NCBI GenBank assembly: GCA_022844525.1 | Contig: JALHLO010000011.1 | Location: 1-35,242 of the forward strand | Source of the DNA: Ramlibacter sp. | Lineage (GTDB): Bacteria; Pseudomonadota; Gammaproteobacteria; Burkholderiales; Burkholderiaceae_C | Direction: 5' to 3' | Length of the DNA stretch: 35,242 bases | Notes under the pieces: generated by a model | Told to the model about the DNA's origin: nothing | What the model saw: only the letters and a program-made list of their open reading frames with translations | Databases searched by the model: none | Made by a program: the position numbers and the translations under genes | In this document: positions 9,075-24,967 of the stretch, one piece after another | Layout of the letters: each line of letters starts with the position of its first letter | Position numbering within the stretch: position 1 is the stretch's first letter

Positions 9075-10391
9075 CTAACGCTTGAGCCTGAACTCCGCCG
9101 CCCGGGCGTGCGCCTGCAGGCCCTCGCCGTAGGCCAATTCGGCGGCGATGGCGCCCAGGGTCTGGGCGCCGGCCTCGCTCACCTCGATGATGCTGCTGCG
9201 CTTCTGGAAGTCGTACACCCCCAGCGGGCTGGAAAAGCGCGCCGTGGTGCTGGTGGGCAGCACGTGGTTCGGGCCCGCGCAGTAGTCGCCCAGCGATTCA
9301 CTGGTGTAGGCACCAAGGAAAATGGCCCCGGCGTGGCGCAGCAGCGGCTCCCAGCGGTGCGGGTCGCTGCTGGCGATCTCCAGGTGCTCCGGCGCGATCC
9401 GGTTGCTGATCTCGCAGGCTTCTTCCATGTTCCGGGTGTGGATCAGGGCGCCGCGGCCGTTCAGGGATTTGGCGATGATCCCGGCGCGCGGCATCTCCGG
9501 CAGCAGCCGGTCGATCGCCGCCTGGACTTCCTCGATGTACTTCGCGTCCGGGCACAGCAGGATGCTCTGCGCCAGCTCGTCGTGTTCGGCCTGGGAAAAC
9601 AGGTCCATGGCCACCCAGTCGGCCGGCGTGCTGCCGTCGGCCAGCACCAGGATCTCGCTGGGGCCCGCGATCATGTCGATGCCGACCTGGCCGAAGACGC
9701 GGCGCTTGGCGCTGGCCACGTAGGCGTTGCCGGGACCGGTGATCTTGTCGACCCGCGGCACCGTTTCCGTGCCGTAGGCCAGCGCGGCCACCGCCTGCGC
9801 GCCGCCGATGGTGAAGACGCGGGTGACGCCGGCGACGTACGCCGCGGCCAGCACCAGAGGGTTCTTCTCGCCCCGGGGGGTGGGCACCACCATGATGATC
9901 TCGCCGACGCCGGCGACCTGCGCCGGGATCGCGTTCATCAGCACCGAGGACGGGTACGCGGCCTTGCCGCCCGGCACGTAGATGCCGACGCGGTCCACCG
10001 GCGTGACCTTCTGCCCGAGCAGGGTGCCGTCGGCGTCGCGGTAGCTCCAGCTCTCGCCGCTGGCCTTCTTCTGGGCCTCGTGGTAGCTGCGGACCCGACT
10101 GGCCGCGCTTTCCAGCGCCGCCCGCTGCCTGGCCGGCAGCGACCCGAAAGCCGCCTTCAGTTCGGCCGGGCGCAGCTCCAGTTCGGCCATGCCGCCCGCC
10201 TTCATGTCGAAGCGGTTGGTGTACTCCAGGACCGCGGCATCGCCGCGCTTGCGCACGTCGGCGAGGATGTCCGCCACCGCCTGCTCGATGCCTGCGTCGG
10301 TGTCCGCGGACCAGTGCAGGCGCGCCGCCAGCGCGGCGTCGAAGCCGCTCGCGGTGGTGGCGAGGCGCAGGGGTCGGGCGGAGAGGCTCAT
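9075..10391 (-). CDS. hisD: Histidinol dehydrogenase
   Basis: HisD performs the last two steps, oxidising L-histidinol to L-histidine with Zn2+ and two NAD+. It has 438 residues from the ATG at 10391. The open frame extends upstream into hisG, but this start makes the ATGA overlap with the hisG stop and begins [10 protein letters not shown] as expected. Recognisable motifs are [27 protein letters not shown], the catalytic [10 protein letters not shown] region and [11 protein letters not shown] near the C-terminus. Length and motifs are complete. Confidence 0.97.
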   Translation of the reverse strand: MSLSARPLRLATTASGFDAALAARLHWSADTDAGIEQAVADILADVRKRGDAAVLEYTNRFDMKAGGMAELELRPAELKAAFGSLPARQRAALESAASRVRSYHEAQKKASGESWSYRDADGTLLGQKVTPVDRVGIYVPGGKAAYPSSVLMNAIPAQVAGVGEIIMVVPTPRGEKNPLVLAAAYVAGVTRVFTIGGAQAVAALAYGTETVPRVDKITGPGNAYVASAKRRVFGQVGIDMIAGPSEILVLADGSTPADWVAMDLFSQAEHDELAQSILLCPDAKYIEEVQAAIDRLLPEMPRAGIIAKSLNGRGALIHTRNMEEACEISNRIAPEHLEIASSDPHRWEPLLRHAGAIFLGAYTSESLGDYCAGPNHVLPTSTTARFSSPLGVYDFQKRSSIIEVSEAGAQTLGAIAAELAYGEGLQAHARAAEFRLKR

Positions 10392-11055
10392 TGCGCGGAG
10401 GAGGCGGCGACCGTCTTCGAGAAGACGTCGATGAGGTGGCGGATGGGTTCCTGTTTCAGCTTGAGTGCGGCCTGGTTGACCACCAGCCGCGAGCTGATTT
10501 CCATGATGCGCTCGACTTCCACCAGGTTGTTGGCCTTGAGCGTGCCGCCGGTGGACACCAGGTCCACGATGGCGTCGGCCAGCCCGGTCAGCGGCGCCAG
10601 TTCCATGGAGCCATAGAGCTTGATCAGGTCCACGTGCACGCCCTTGGCGGCGAAGAACTCGCGCGCGATGGCGACGTACTTGGTCGCCACGCGCAGGCGC
10701 GAGCCCTGGCGCACGGCACTGGCGTAGTCGAAGTCGGCCCGCACGGCCACGCTCACGCGGCATTTCGCGATCTGCAGGTCCACCGGCTGGTACAGCCCCT
10801 GGGCGCCGTGCTCGATCAGCGTGTCCTTGCCGGTCACGCCCAGGTCGGCCCCGCCGTACTGCACGTAGGTCGGCACGTCGGTGGCGCGCACCAGCACCAC
10901 CTGCAGGTCGGGGTTGCTGGTCGGCAGGATCAGCTTGCGCGATTTTTCCGGGTCTTCCAGAACGGAAATCCCTGCGGCTTTCAGGAGCGGCAGGGTTTCG
11001 TCGAAGATGCGCCCTTTCGACAGGGCCAGCGTGATGGCGGGCTTTCCCGCAGCGT

Positions 11056-11059
<4 letters not shown>
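10388..11059 (-). CDS. hisG: ATP phosphoribosyltransferase, short form
   Basis: HisG condenses ATP and PRPP, the first and feedback-controlled step of histidine synthesis. At 223 residues this is the short (HisG-S) form, which lacks the C-terminal ACT-like regulatory domain and in known cases needs the HisRS-like subunit HisZ. No hisZ is in the window, so it must lie elsewhere. Motifs seen are [16 protein letters not shown] (11-26), [12 protein letters not shown] and the PRPP loop region [13 protein letters not shown]. It overlaps murA by 4 nt and hisD by 4 nt. Confidence 0.96.
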
Positions 11060-12321
<1,262 letters not shown>

Positions 12322-12327
12322 GGGCCT

Positions 12328-12570
12328 TCAGTGGGGTTGGTTTGCCCATTCCGCGGGCGTCAATGTCCTCATCGACAGGGCGTGAACCTCGTCGGTGTGC
12401 ATTCTCGCACCGAGCGTCTGGTACACGCGCTGGTGCCGCTGGATAGGACGCAAACCGGCGAACTCGGCTGACACGATCACCGCCGACCAGTGGCGGCCAT
12501 CGCCTTCCACCTCGATGTGGTCGCAGGCCAGGCCGGAGGCGATGAGTTGGCGCAGTTCGTCGGCGGTCAT
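12328..12570 (-). CDS. ibaG: BolA-family protein (IbaG-like)
   Basis: An 80-residue BolA/IbaG-type protein. Family members partner monothiol glutaredoxins in Fe-S handling, and E. coli IbaG responds to acid stress. The class II KH-like core is seen in DHIEVEGDGRHWSAVIVS (about 17-34), and the C-terminal helix has QRHQRVYQTLGARM followed by the conserved EVHALSMRTLTP. The frame is open far upstream, but the Met at 12570 begins a standard-length protein, with AAAGAG ahead of it. The symbol rests on sequence type and on its position directly before murA. Confidence 0.9.
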   Translation of the reverse strand: MTADELRQLIASGLACDHIEVEGDGRHWSAVIVSAEFAGLRPIQRHQRVYQTLGARMHTDEVHALSMRTLTPAEWANQPH

Positions 12571-12581
12571 GGAACTCTTTC

Positions 12582-13333
12582 TTACCCGCGGATCTTGTAA
12601 CCGATGCGCAGGAGGTGGACGGCGATGGCGCTCACGGCCAGCATGGCGCCGCCGACGATGCCCAGGCTGAGCCAGGGCGACACGTCGCTCACGCCGAAGA
12701 AGCCGTAGCGGAAGCCGTCGATCATGTAGAAGAAGGGATTGAGGTGCGACACCCGCTGCCAGAAGTCCGGCAGCGAGTGGATCGAATAGAAGACGCCGGA
12801 GAGGAACGTCATCGGCATGATGATGAAGTTCTGGAACGCCGCCATCTGGTCGAACTTCTCCGCCCACAGGCCCGCGATCACGCCCAGCGCGCCCAGCATG
12901 CCCGCGCCCAGCACGGCGAACACCAGGATCCACAGCGGCGCCGCGAAAGTGACCTGCGTGAACCACGCGGTCACCAGGAACACGCCCAGGCCGACGCACA
13001 GCCCGCGCGCCACCGACGATCCCACGTAGGCGATGAACCAGCTCCAGTGGGACAGCGGCGTCAGCAGCACGAACACCAGGCTGCCCATGATCTTGCTCTG
13101 GATCAGGGAGGAGGAGCTGTTGGCGAACGCGTTCTGCAGCACGCTCATCATCACCAGCCCGGGCACCAGGAAGGCGGTGTAGGGGATGGTGTCGTAGACC
13201 TTCACGTGGTCGGCCAGCACGTGGCCGAAGATCAGGAGGTACAGCAGCGCGGTGAGCACGGGCGCGGCGACCGTCTGGAAGCTGACCTTCCAGAAGCGCA
13301 GCACCTCCTTGTAGAGGAGCGTTTGCCAACCGG

Positions 13334-13337
<4 letters not shown>
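12582..13337 (-). CDS. ABC-2 type transporter permease (YadH-like)
   Basis: An inner-membrane permease of 251 residues with six predicted helices of the ABC-2 family. The start at 13337 overlaps the ATPase stop by ATGA; the upstream open frame is not used. Typical features are the N-terminal amphipathic LYKEVLRFWKVSFQTVAAP, a central helix pair with PLSHWSW, and the PMTFLSGVFYSIHSLPDFW segment (about 175-193) that marks this subfamily. With the preceding ATPase it forms an exporter resembling E. coli YadGH. The substrate is unknown. Its place between mlaB and ibaG suggests an envelope role, by inference only. Confidence 0.93.
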
Positions 13338-14254
<917 letters not shown>

Positions 14255-14307
14255 GGGCAACCCGCCATTTTAACGGGCGCGCCCCGCCCTTGCCCCTTGC
14301 AGGTGAA

Positions 14308-14586
14308 CTAGGCCGCCGGCGGTTCCGGCAGGAGTTCGGCCACGCCGTAGAGCGTGGCGAGCGCGCGCAGGCGCGGATGCATGTGGCTCACGGCGAAGGT
14401 CTTGCCCTGGGCGAGCGCTTCGCGGCGCGACTCCAGCAGCACCGCCAGCGCCGAGGAATCGAAGTGGCGCAGGGCGGAGGCGTCGGCCACCGCCTGCGTG
14501 CCGGGCTCCGAACGCAGCGCCTGCGCCAGCATGCGGCAGCAGGCGGTGGCCTGGGCGTGCGTGAGTTCGGCGGGCAGGACCAGCAC
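14308..14586 (-). CDS. mlaB: STAS-domain protein MlaB
   Basis: MlaB is the small cytosolic STAS subunit that binds and activates the MlaF ATPase in the MlaFEDB complex. It has 92 residues and begins with GTG at 14586. The STAS core is visible as ADASALRHFDSSALAVLLESRREA (about 34-57), including the conserved D-S-S-A turn, followed by a beta strand (KTFAVSHM) and the C-terminal helix. It lies 7 nt after mlaC. Sequence conservation is low in this family; position and the STAS turn make the call. Confidence 0.9.
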   Translation of the reverse strand: MLVLPAELTHAQATACCRMLAQALRSEPGTQAVADASALRHFDSSALAVLLESRREALAQGKTFAVSHMHPRLRALATLYGVAELLPEPPAA

Positions 14587-14593
14587 GGAAGCG

Positions 14594-15232
14594 TCAGCCC
14601 TTCTTGGCGCCGGCGGCGTTGGCCTTGTTGCGCTCGGCCATCGTGGCGATCAGGCCGTCGATGCCCCTGGCGTTGACCTGCTCCGCGAACTGGCTGCGGT
14701 AGGTTTCCACCAGCCACACGCCCAGCACGTTCAGGTTGTAGATCTTCCAGCCGGTGGGCGTCTTCTCCAGCCGGTAATCGAGCTGGATCGGCTCGCCGCG
14801 GCCGCGGATTTCGCTGCGGACCACGACGTCGGTGTCGCCGGGCTGCGCGCGCAGCGGCTTGACGTTCACCCTCTCGTCGTTCACCTGGGACAGGGCACCG
14901 GAGTAGGTGCGCACCAGCAGCAGCTTGAATTCCTCCTGCAGGCGCTGTTTCTGCTCCGGCGTGGCCTGGCGCCAGGCCGGGCCGACCGCGGAAGCCGTCA
15001 TGCGCTGGAAGTTCACGTTCGGCATGATCTTGCTGTCGACCACCTGGATGACGCGGTCGATGTTGCCGTTCTGGACCAGCTTGTCGGTGCGGATGATGTT
15101 GAGCACCTCGTCGGAGAGGCGCTGCATCATCGCGTCGGGCGCTTCTTCGGCGGCCTGTGCGAGCGGCCAGGCAGCCATGGCTGCGGTGGCGAAAACGGCT
15201 GCCGCGAGGCGGCCGAGGGTACGTCGGTTCAT
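14594..15232 (-). CDS. mlaC: Periplasmic phospholipid-binding protein MlaC
   Basis: MlaC shuttles phospholipid between the MlaA-porin complex and the inner-membrane MlaFEDB complex. From the ATG at 15232 it has 212 residues. A signal peptide is evident (MNRRTLGRLAAAVFATAA, then AQA before AEEAPD), and a Shine-Dalgarno AAAGGA precedes the start. The open frame extends 28 codons upstream but those residues are not signal-like. Tol2-superfamily features include VNFQRMTASAVGPAWRQATPEQK and the C-terminal GWKIYNLNVLGVWLVETYRSQF. It is separated from mlaA by 110 nt with hairpins. Confidence 0.96.
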   Translation of the reverse strand: MNRRTLGRLAAAVFATAAMAAWPLAQAAEEAPDAMMQRLSDEVLNIIRTDKLVQNGNIDRVIQVVDSKIMPNVNFQRMTASAVGPAWRQATPEQKQRLQEEFKLLLVRTYSGALSQVNDERVNVKPLRAQPGDTDVVVRSEIRGRGEPIQLDYRLEKTPTGWKIYNLNVLGVWLVETYRSQFAEQVNARGIDGLIATMAERNKANAAGAKKG

Positions 15233-15246
15233 CTTTTTCCTTTCAG

Positions 15247-15305
15247 CCGGGCTTGCGCCCGGGGGGTTCCCTGTTGGAACAGGCCGAGGGTGCCGGGTTT
15301 CCGGC
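15247..15305. repeat. Three tandem hairpins between mlaA and mlaC
   Basis: CCGGGC (15247-15252) pairs with GCCCGG (15257-15262). CCTGTT (15270-15275) pairs with AACAGG (15278-15283), or alternatively GGTTCC with GGAAC. GCCGG (15292-15296) pairs with CCGGC (15301-15305). Together they fill the centre of the 110-nt mlaA-mlaC spacer. No U-tract follows on the transcribed strand. A processing or mRNA-stability role is possible; this is an inference from structure alone. Confidence 0.5.
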
Positions 15306-15342
15306 CTCCTCAGCATTCAGTGCAACAGGGTGCAACCATCGT

Positions 15343-16146
15343 TCAACGCGCGGGGGCGGCCGGCGGTTGTCCTGCCGCAGGGGCGGGGACGGTTCCGGCC
15401 GGCTCCAGTGACTCATCGGGCAGCGGCGGCGGCACTTCCCGCTCGTTGTAGTCCATCACCTCGGCGCGGCGGCGCTGCAGGTGGGCGTCGCGCGTGAAGG
15501 AATACTTGTCGAGCGACACCTCTTCGAGCACGTTGCTCACGCGGATGAGGTTGGCGCGCGTGTCGATGACGCGCACCGTCTGCACGGCCGCGCGCACGCT
15601 GTCGGCGTTGATCTGGCGCACCAGGTCGAACCGGTACTCCACGGGCAGGGCCGCCGTGTCGCGCAGCGTGGACGGCCCGAGCAGGGGCAGCACGATGTAG
15701 GGGCCGGCGGGCATGCCCCAGCGACCCAGCGTCTGGCCGAAGTCCTCGCGGTGGCGGTCGATGTTCAGGTCGCTCGCCAGGTCGAAGATCCCCAGCAGGC
15801 CGAACGAGGTGTTCAGCTGGAAGCGCGCGTAGTTGTCGCTGAAGTCGTGCAGGCGGAACTGCAGCAGGCTGTTGACCGCCGACCAGCCGTCGCTGAGGTT
15901 GCCGAAGAAGTTGGAAACGCCCGTGCGCACCAGCGGCGGGACCTTCTCGCGGTACCACGTCGCCGCGGGCTTGAGCACGATGCGGTCGACCCCCTCGTTG
16001 AACTCGTAGGAGCGCCGGTTGAAGCCCTCCCACGGATCGCGCGGGTTGGGATGCGCCACCGTGGCGCATCCGCCCAGCGCCCCCAGCAGGAGCGCCACGG
16101 TCGGTACGGCGAGGATGCGCGCGGCGGGCAGGCGGTCAGGTTTCAT
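15343..16146 (-). CDS. mlaA: Outer-membrane lipoprotein MlaA (VacJ)
   Basis: MlaA is the outer-membrane part of the Mla pathway and removes phospholipid from the outer leaflet. It has 267 residues. The signal peptide ends in the lipobox LGGC with lipidated Cys27, and Ala-Thr-Val follows, consistent with outer-membrane sorting. The MlaA fold shows in DPWEGFNRRSYEFNEGVDR (about 37-55), NFFGNLSDGWSAVNSLLQ, DFGQTLGRWGMPAGPYIVLPLLGPST and the conserved RDTAALPVEY. The C-terminal 35 residues are Pro/Ala rich. In E. coli vacJ is unlinked, whereas here it is inside the operon, overlapping mlaD by ATGA. Confidence 0.97.
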   Translation of the reverse strand: MKPDRLPAARILAVPTVALLLGALGGCATVAHPNPRDPWEGFNRRSYEFNEGVDRIVLKPAATWYREKVPPLVRTGVSNFFGNLSDGWSAVNSLLQFRLHDFSDNYARFQLNTSFGLLGIFDLASDLNIDRHREDFGQTLGRWGMPAGPYIVLPLLGPSTLRDTAALPVEYRFDLVRQINADSVRAAVQTVRVIDTRANLIRVSNVLEEVSLDKYSFTRDAHLQRRRAEVMDYNEREVPPPLPDESLEPAGTVPAPAAGQPPAAPAR

Positions 16147-16625
16147 TTCTTGGGCGTCCCGGCAGCCGGTCCTTCCGCGGCCTTGTTGTAGAGGAATTGC
16201 CCGATCAGGTTCTCGAGCACGACGGCGGACTGCGTGGTGCTGATGGTATCGCCCGCCGCCAGGTTCTTGTCGTCGGCGCCCGCCTCGATCCCCACGTATT
16301 GCTCGCCCAGCAGGCCGCTGGTGAGGATCTTGAGCGAGCTGTCCTTGGGGAATTGATAGCGCGTTTCCATCTCCAGCGACACGCGCGCCTGGAAAGACTT
16401 GTCATCGAACGTGATGGATTCCACACGGCCCACCACGACACCCGCGCTTTTCACGGCGGCGCGCGGCTTCAAGCCGCCGATGTTGTCGAACTTGCCGACC
16501 AGCCGGTAGGTGGGCTGGAAGCTCAGCGTCAGCAGGTTGGCGGCCTGCAATGCGAGGAATACCAGCGCGGCCGCGCCGATGAGGACGAACAGCCCCACCC
16601 AGACGTCGTTCTTGTTGCGCTCCAT
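16143..16625 (-). CDS. mlaD: MCE-domain phospholipid carrier MlaD
   Basis: MlaD forms the periplasmic hexameric MCE ring anchored to MlaFE. It has 160 residues: one N-terminal membrane helix (about 8-30), then a single MCE domain (about 39-117) with YRLVGKFDNIGGLKPRAAVKSAGVVVGRV and LTSGLLGEQYVGIEAG. A short tail follows. AGGAG lies 5 nt before the ATG. The gene follows mlaE by 8 nt and overlaps mlaA by 4 nt. Confidence 0.97.
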   Translation of the reverse strand: MERNKNDVWVGLFVLIGAAALVFLALQAANLLTLSFQPTYRLVGKFDNIGGLKPRAAVKSAGVVVGRVESITFDDKSFQARVSLEMETRYQFPKDSSLKILTSGLLGEQYVGIEAGADDKNLAAGDTISTTQSAVVLENLIGQFLYNKAAEGPAAGTPKK

Positions 16626-16633
16626 CTTTTCTC

Positions 16634-17416
16634 CTAGATGCTGAACATCATTGCCGTCAGCACGAAATCGAGGGCCAGCACGGCCAGCGACGCCATCACC
16701 ACGGTGCGCGTGGTCGCGCGCGAAACGCCCTCCGGGGTCGCATGCGCCTCATAGCCTTGCAGCACCGCGATGAAAGTCACCGCCACGCCGAACACCAGGC
16801 TCTTGATCACGCCGTTGCCGACGTCCCGGAACACGTCCACGCCGCCCTGCATCTGGCTCCAGAAGGAGCCGGGGTCGACGCCGATCAGCAGCACGCCGAC
16901 CACCCAGCCGCCGATGATGCCCACCGCGTTGAACACGGCGGCCAGCAGGGGCATGGCGATCACGCCGGCCCAGAACCGCGGCGCCAGGATGCGCTGCACC
17001 GGGTCCACCGCCATCATCTCCATGGCGGAGAGCTGCTCGCCGGCCTTCATCAGGCCGATCTCCGCGGTCAGCGAGGTGCCGGCACGGCCGGCGAACAGCA
17101 AGGCCGTCACCACGGGGCCGAGTTCGCGCACGAGGCTCAAGGCCACCATCAGGCCCAGCGCCTCGGCCGAGCCGTAGCGCTGCAGGATGTAGTGGCCCTG
17201 CAGCGCCAGCACGAAGCCGACGAACAGGCCTGACACGCCGATGATCGCCAGCGAGTAGTTGCCCAGGAAATGGACCTGGTCGCGCAGCAGGCGGCCGCGC
17301 GCGAAGGTCGGGCCGACCAGGGACAGCAGGCGCAGCAGCAGCTTCGCCGCATGGCCGTAGTCGGCCAGCGTGTTCCGGACCGCGAAGCCGACGTCGGAGG
17401 GGCGCCACCAGCTCAT
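16634..17416 (-). CDS. mlaE: Mla ABC transporter permease MlaE
   Basis: MlaE is the inner-membrane permease of the lipid transporter. It has 260 residues with 5-6 hydrophobic helices. Conserved MlaE segments include HFLGNYSLAIIGVSGLFVGFVLALQGHYILQRY, VALSLVRELGPVVTALLFAGRAGTSLTAEIGLMKAGEQLSAMEMM and the GVSRATTRTVV cytosolic motif near the C-terminus. No Shine-Dalgarno sequence is visible. Instead the right arm of a 9-bp hairpin ends one base before the ATG. A 76-nt palindrome-rich spacer separates it from mlaF, although mlaF and mlaE are usually adjacent or overlapping. Confidence 0.96.
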   Translation of the reverse strand: MSWWRPSDVGFAVRNTLADYGHAAKLLLRLLSLVGPTFARGRLLRDQVHFLGNYSLAIIGVSGLFVGFVLALQGHYILQRYGSAEALGLMVALSLVRELGPVVTALLFAGRAGTSLTAEIGLMKAGEQLSAMEMMAVDPVQRILAPRFWAGVIAMPLLAAVFNAVGIIGGWVVGVLLIGVDPGSFWSQMQGGVDVFRDVGNGVIKSLVFGVAVTFIAVLQGYEAHATPEGVSRATTRTVVMASLAVLALDFVLTAMMFSI

Positions 17417-17417
17417 G

Positions 17418-17470
17418 GCAGTGCCCGCCCGGCCGCCCGAAGGGCACTGCCCGCCCCCTCGGGGGGCAGC
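17418..17470. repeat. Palindromic repeats in the mlaF-mlaE spacer
   Basis: A perfect 9-bp inverted repeat, GCAGTGCCC (17418-17426) and GGGCACTGC (17442-17450), flanks a 15-nt loop. A second, imperfect palindrome overlaps it: CTGCC at 17447-17451 pairs with GGCAG at 17465-17469, around a C-run and G-run core. From memory, GC-rich elements of this kind (a C-run, TC, a G-run, then CAGC) are scattered between genes in Comamonadaceae genomes. On the transcribed strand the first hairpin abuts the mlaE start codon. Confidence 0.65.
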
Positions 17471-17492
17471 AAGGGTACCTTGCGTGGGGGCC

Positions 17493-18311
17493 TCATTTGC
17501 CGAGGCCCTCGCTGAAGTCGTCCGCGACGCTCGGGCCGGGGTAGTGGAAGTGCACGGGGCCTTCGGGCAGCGCGTGCACGAACTGGTGCACCAGCGGGTC
17601 TTCCGAATGGCGCACTTCGTCGGGCGTGCCCTGCGCGGCCACGCGCCCGTTGGCCAGCACGATCACCTGGTCGGCGATGTGGAAGGTCTCCTCCAGGTCG
17701 TGCGAGACCACGATGCTGGTGATGCCCAGGGTGTCGTTCAGGTTGCGGATCAGGTGGGCGGCGGTGCCCAGGGAGATCGGGTCGAGGCCGGCGAAGGGCT
17801 CGTCGTACATCACCAGGTCCGGGTCGAGGGCGATCGCGCGTGCCAGCGCCACGCGCCGCGCCATGCCGCCGGACACCTCGCTGGGCATCAGGTCGCGCGC
17901 GCCGCGCAGGCCGACCGCGTTGAGCTTCATGAGGACGATGTCGCGCACCAGGTTCTCCGGCAGGCCGGAGTGCTCGCGCAGCGGGAAGGCGACGTTGTCG
18001 AACACGGACAGGTCGGTGAAGAGCGCGCCGAACTGGAACAGCATGCCCATGCGCCGGCGGATGCCATAGAGGCCGTCGCGATCCAGCGCCGGGATGCTCT
18101 GGCCGTCGAACAGCAGCTCGCCGCCCTGCGGCCGCACCTGGCCGCCGATCAGGCGCAGGACGGTGGTCTTGCCGCCGCCGGACGCACCCATGAGAGCCGT
18201 CACCTTGCCGCGCGGCACGGTGAAGCTCACGTCTTCGAGGATGCGCCGCTGGCCATAGCCGAAGCTCAGGTTGCGGCATTCGACCAGCGCGCTCGGTTCC
18301 GAATCGGTCAT
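17493..18311 (-). CDS. mlaF: Mla ABC transporter ATP-binding protein MlaF
   Basis: MlaF is the cytosolic ATPase that powers phospholipid movement through MlaE and MlaD. It has 272 residues. Walker A is GASGGGKTT (42-50), the Q-loop is FQFGALF (about 92-98), the signature is VSGGMARRVALARA (146-159) and Walker B is LVMYDEPFAGLDP (166-178). The H-loop His lies in VSHDLEETF. It is the first gene of the mla run, 109 nt downstream of gltD. A -10-like TATCAT (minus strand, 18358-18363) lies in that gap without a clear -35, so a separate promoter is possible. Confidence 0.97.
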   Translation of the reverse strand: MTDSEPSALVECRNLSFGYGQRRILEDVSFTVPRGKVTALMGASGGGKTTVLRLIGGQVRPQGGELLFDGQSIPALDRDGLYGIRRRMGMLFQFGALFTDLSVFDNVAFPLREHSGLPENLVRDIVLMKLNAVGLRGARDLMPSEVSGGMARRVALARAIALDPDLVMYDEPFAGLDPISLGTAAHLIRNLNDTLGITSIVVSHDLEETFHIADQVIVLANGRVAAQGTPDEVRHSEDPLVHQFVHALPEGPVHFHYPGPSVADDFSEGLGK

Positions 18312-18420
18312 CCGAGGGAGAAAGGCCGCGGGGGCGGCCGGAAGCTCAAAGCCAAGGATGATAGGGGTTTTGCCGAAGGGAACCCCACCCCGAATGGGGA
18401 GGGGGGGCCGGCGTGTGGCT
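18312..18420. other. gltD-mlaF spacer with two imperfect hairpins
   Basis: GGGGTT (18364-18369) can pair with AACCCC (18381-18386). CCCC-A-CCCC (18383-18391) can pair with GGGG-A-GGGG (18396-18404) around a GAAT loop. The two foldings are mutually exclusive because they share 18383-18386. Neither is followed by a U-tract on the minus strand, so intrinsic termination after gltD is not established. The gap probably holds the gltBD transcript end and the start of the mla transcript, by position only. Confidence 0.35.
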
Positions 18421-19887
<1,467 letters not shown>

Positions 19888-19898
19888 ATTCTTCCTTT

Positions 19899-20166
19899 CA
19901 CCTGGAAATCGCCGGAGCGATTTCCAGGTGGCTTGATCAGTGTGAAGGGGCCCGGCAAAGCCGGATCCCCTTCACAAGTGAGACCAGTCTGCGCGATGCT
20001 CCGACTGGTCTACGTGCCGCTGCGCGGTGGCGCATGACGGCGGCTCTCACACTGGACCGCGCGGAATAACATGCAGCGCGGTCCCCCTTTTGGAGAGGAT
20101 CCGGCTTTGCCGGTCCTCTCCAAACTGACTAGGCAACTTGGAAATCGCTTCAGCGATTTCCAAGTT
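19899..20166. repeat. Mirror array of hairpins (two inverted 113-nt arms) filling the gltB-gltD spacer
   Basis: Left arm 19899-20011 and right arm 20054-20166 are inverted copies: 83 of 113 positions match with no gaps. Each arm folds into three hairpins. H1 (19899-19930) and H6 (20135-20166) have 14-bp stems with 4-nt loops. H2 (19941-19976) and H5 (20089-20124) have 10-11 bp, a small bulge, 5 bp and a 3-nt loop. H3 (19981-20011) and H4 (20054-20084) have 9-bp stems with 13-nt loops. A seventh, weaker hairpin sits in the 42-nt centre (20016-20044). H6 begins 2 nt after the gltB stop, and H1 ends against the gltD Shine-Dalgarno sequence. No U-tract and no clear target duplication are seen. 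It could be an RNA processing or stability element, or a miniature mobile element. Confidence 0.92.
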
Positions 20167-20168
20167 AA

Positions 20169-24899
<4,731 letters not shown>

Positions 24900-24931
24900 G
24901 GCGCGCACCTCGGAAATTCAGGGGAAACCCG

Positions 24932-24960
24932 AGGATAGTCCAGCTCCTGGCTGCTGCCAA
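24932..24960 (-). promoter_or_regulatory. Probable sigma-70 promoter of gltB
   Basis: On the minus strand a -35 box TTGGCA (24960-24955, 5/6 to consensus) is followed after 17 nt by a -10 box TATCCT (24937-24932, 4/6). The predicted transcription start near 24925 gives a leader of about 26 nt that contains the GAGGTG ribosome site. It lies just inside the gltB side of the RAYT element's inverted repeat, which ends at 24968. The spacing is ideal, but there is no experimental support. Confidence 0.5.
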
Positions 24961-24967
24961 GCAGAAT

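Noticed and set aside
12328-13329. A 333-residue protein ending in the BolA domain
   Set aside because: The N-terminal 253 residues are a shadow frame of the ABC permease. The BolA/IbaG protein starts at 12570.
18364-18404. Possible intrinsic terminator after gltD
   Set aside because: The hairpins are imperfect, mutually exclusive and not followed by a U-tract on the transcribed strand.
19899-20166. CRISPR array or tandem direct repeats in the gltB-gltD spacer
   Set aside because: The units are inverted copies in mirror order and are palindromes themselves; there are no regular direct repeats with unique spacers.
19899-20166. tRNA or tmRNA-like cloverleaf in the hairpin array
   Set aside because: There is no acceptor stem, T-loop or anticodon-like arrangement; the hairpins are independent and symmetrical.
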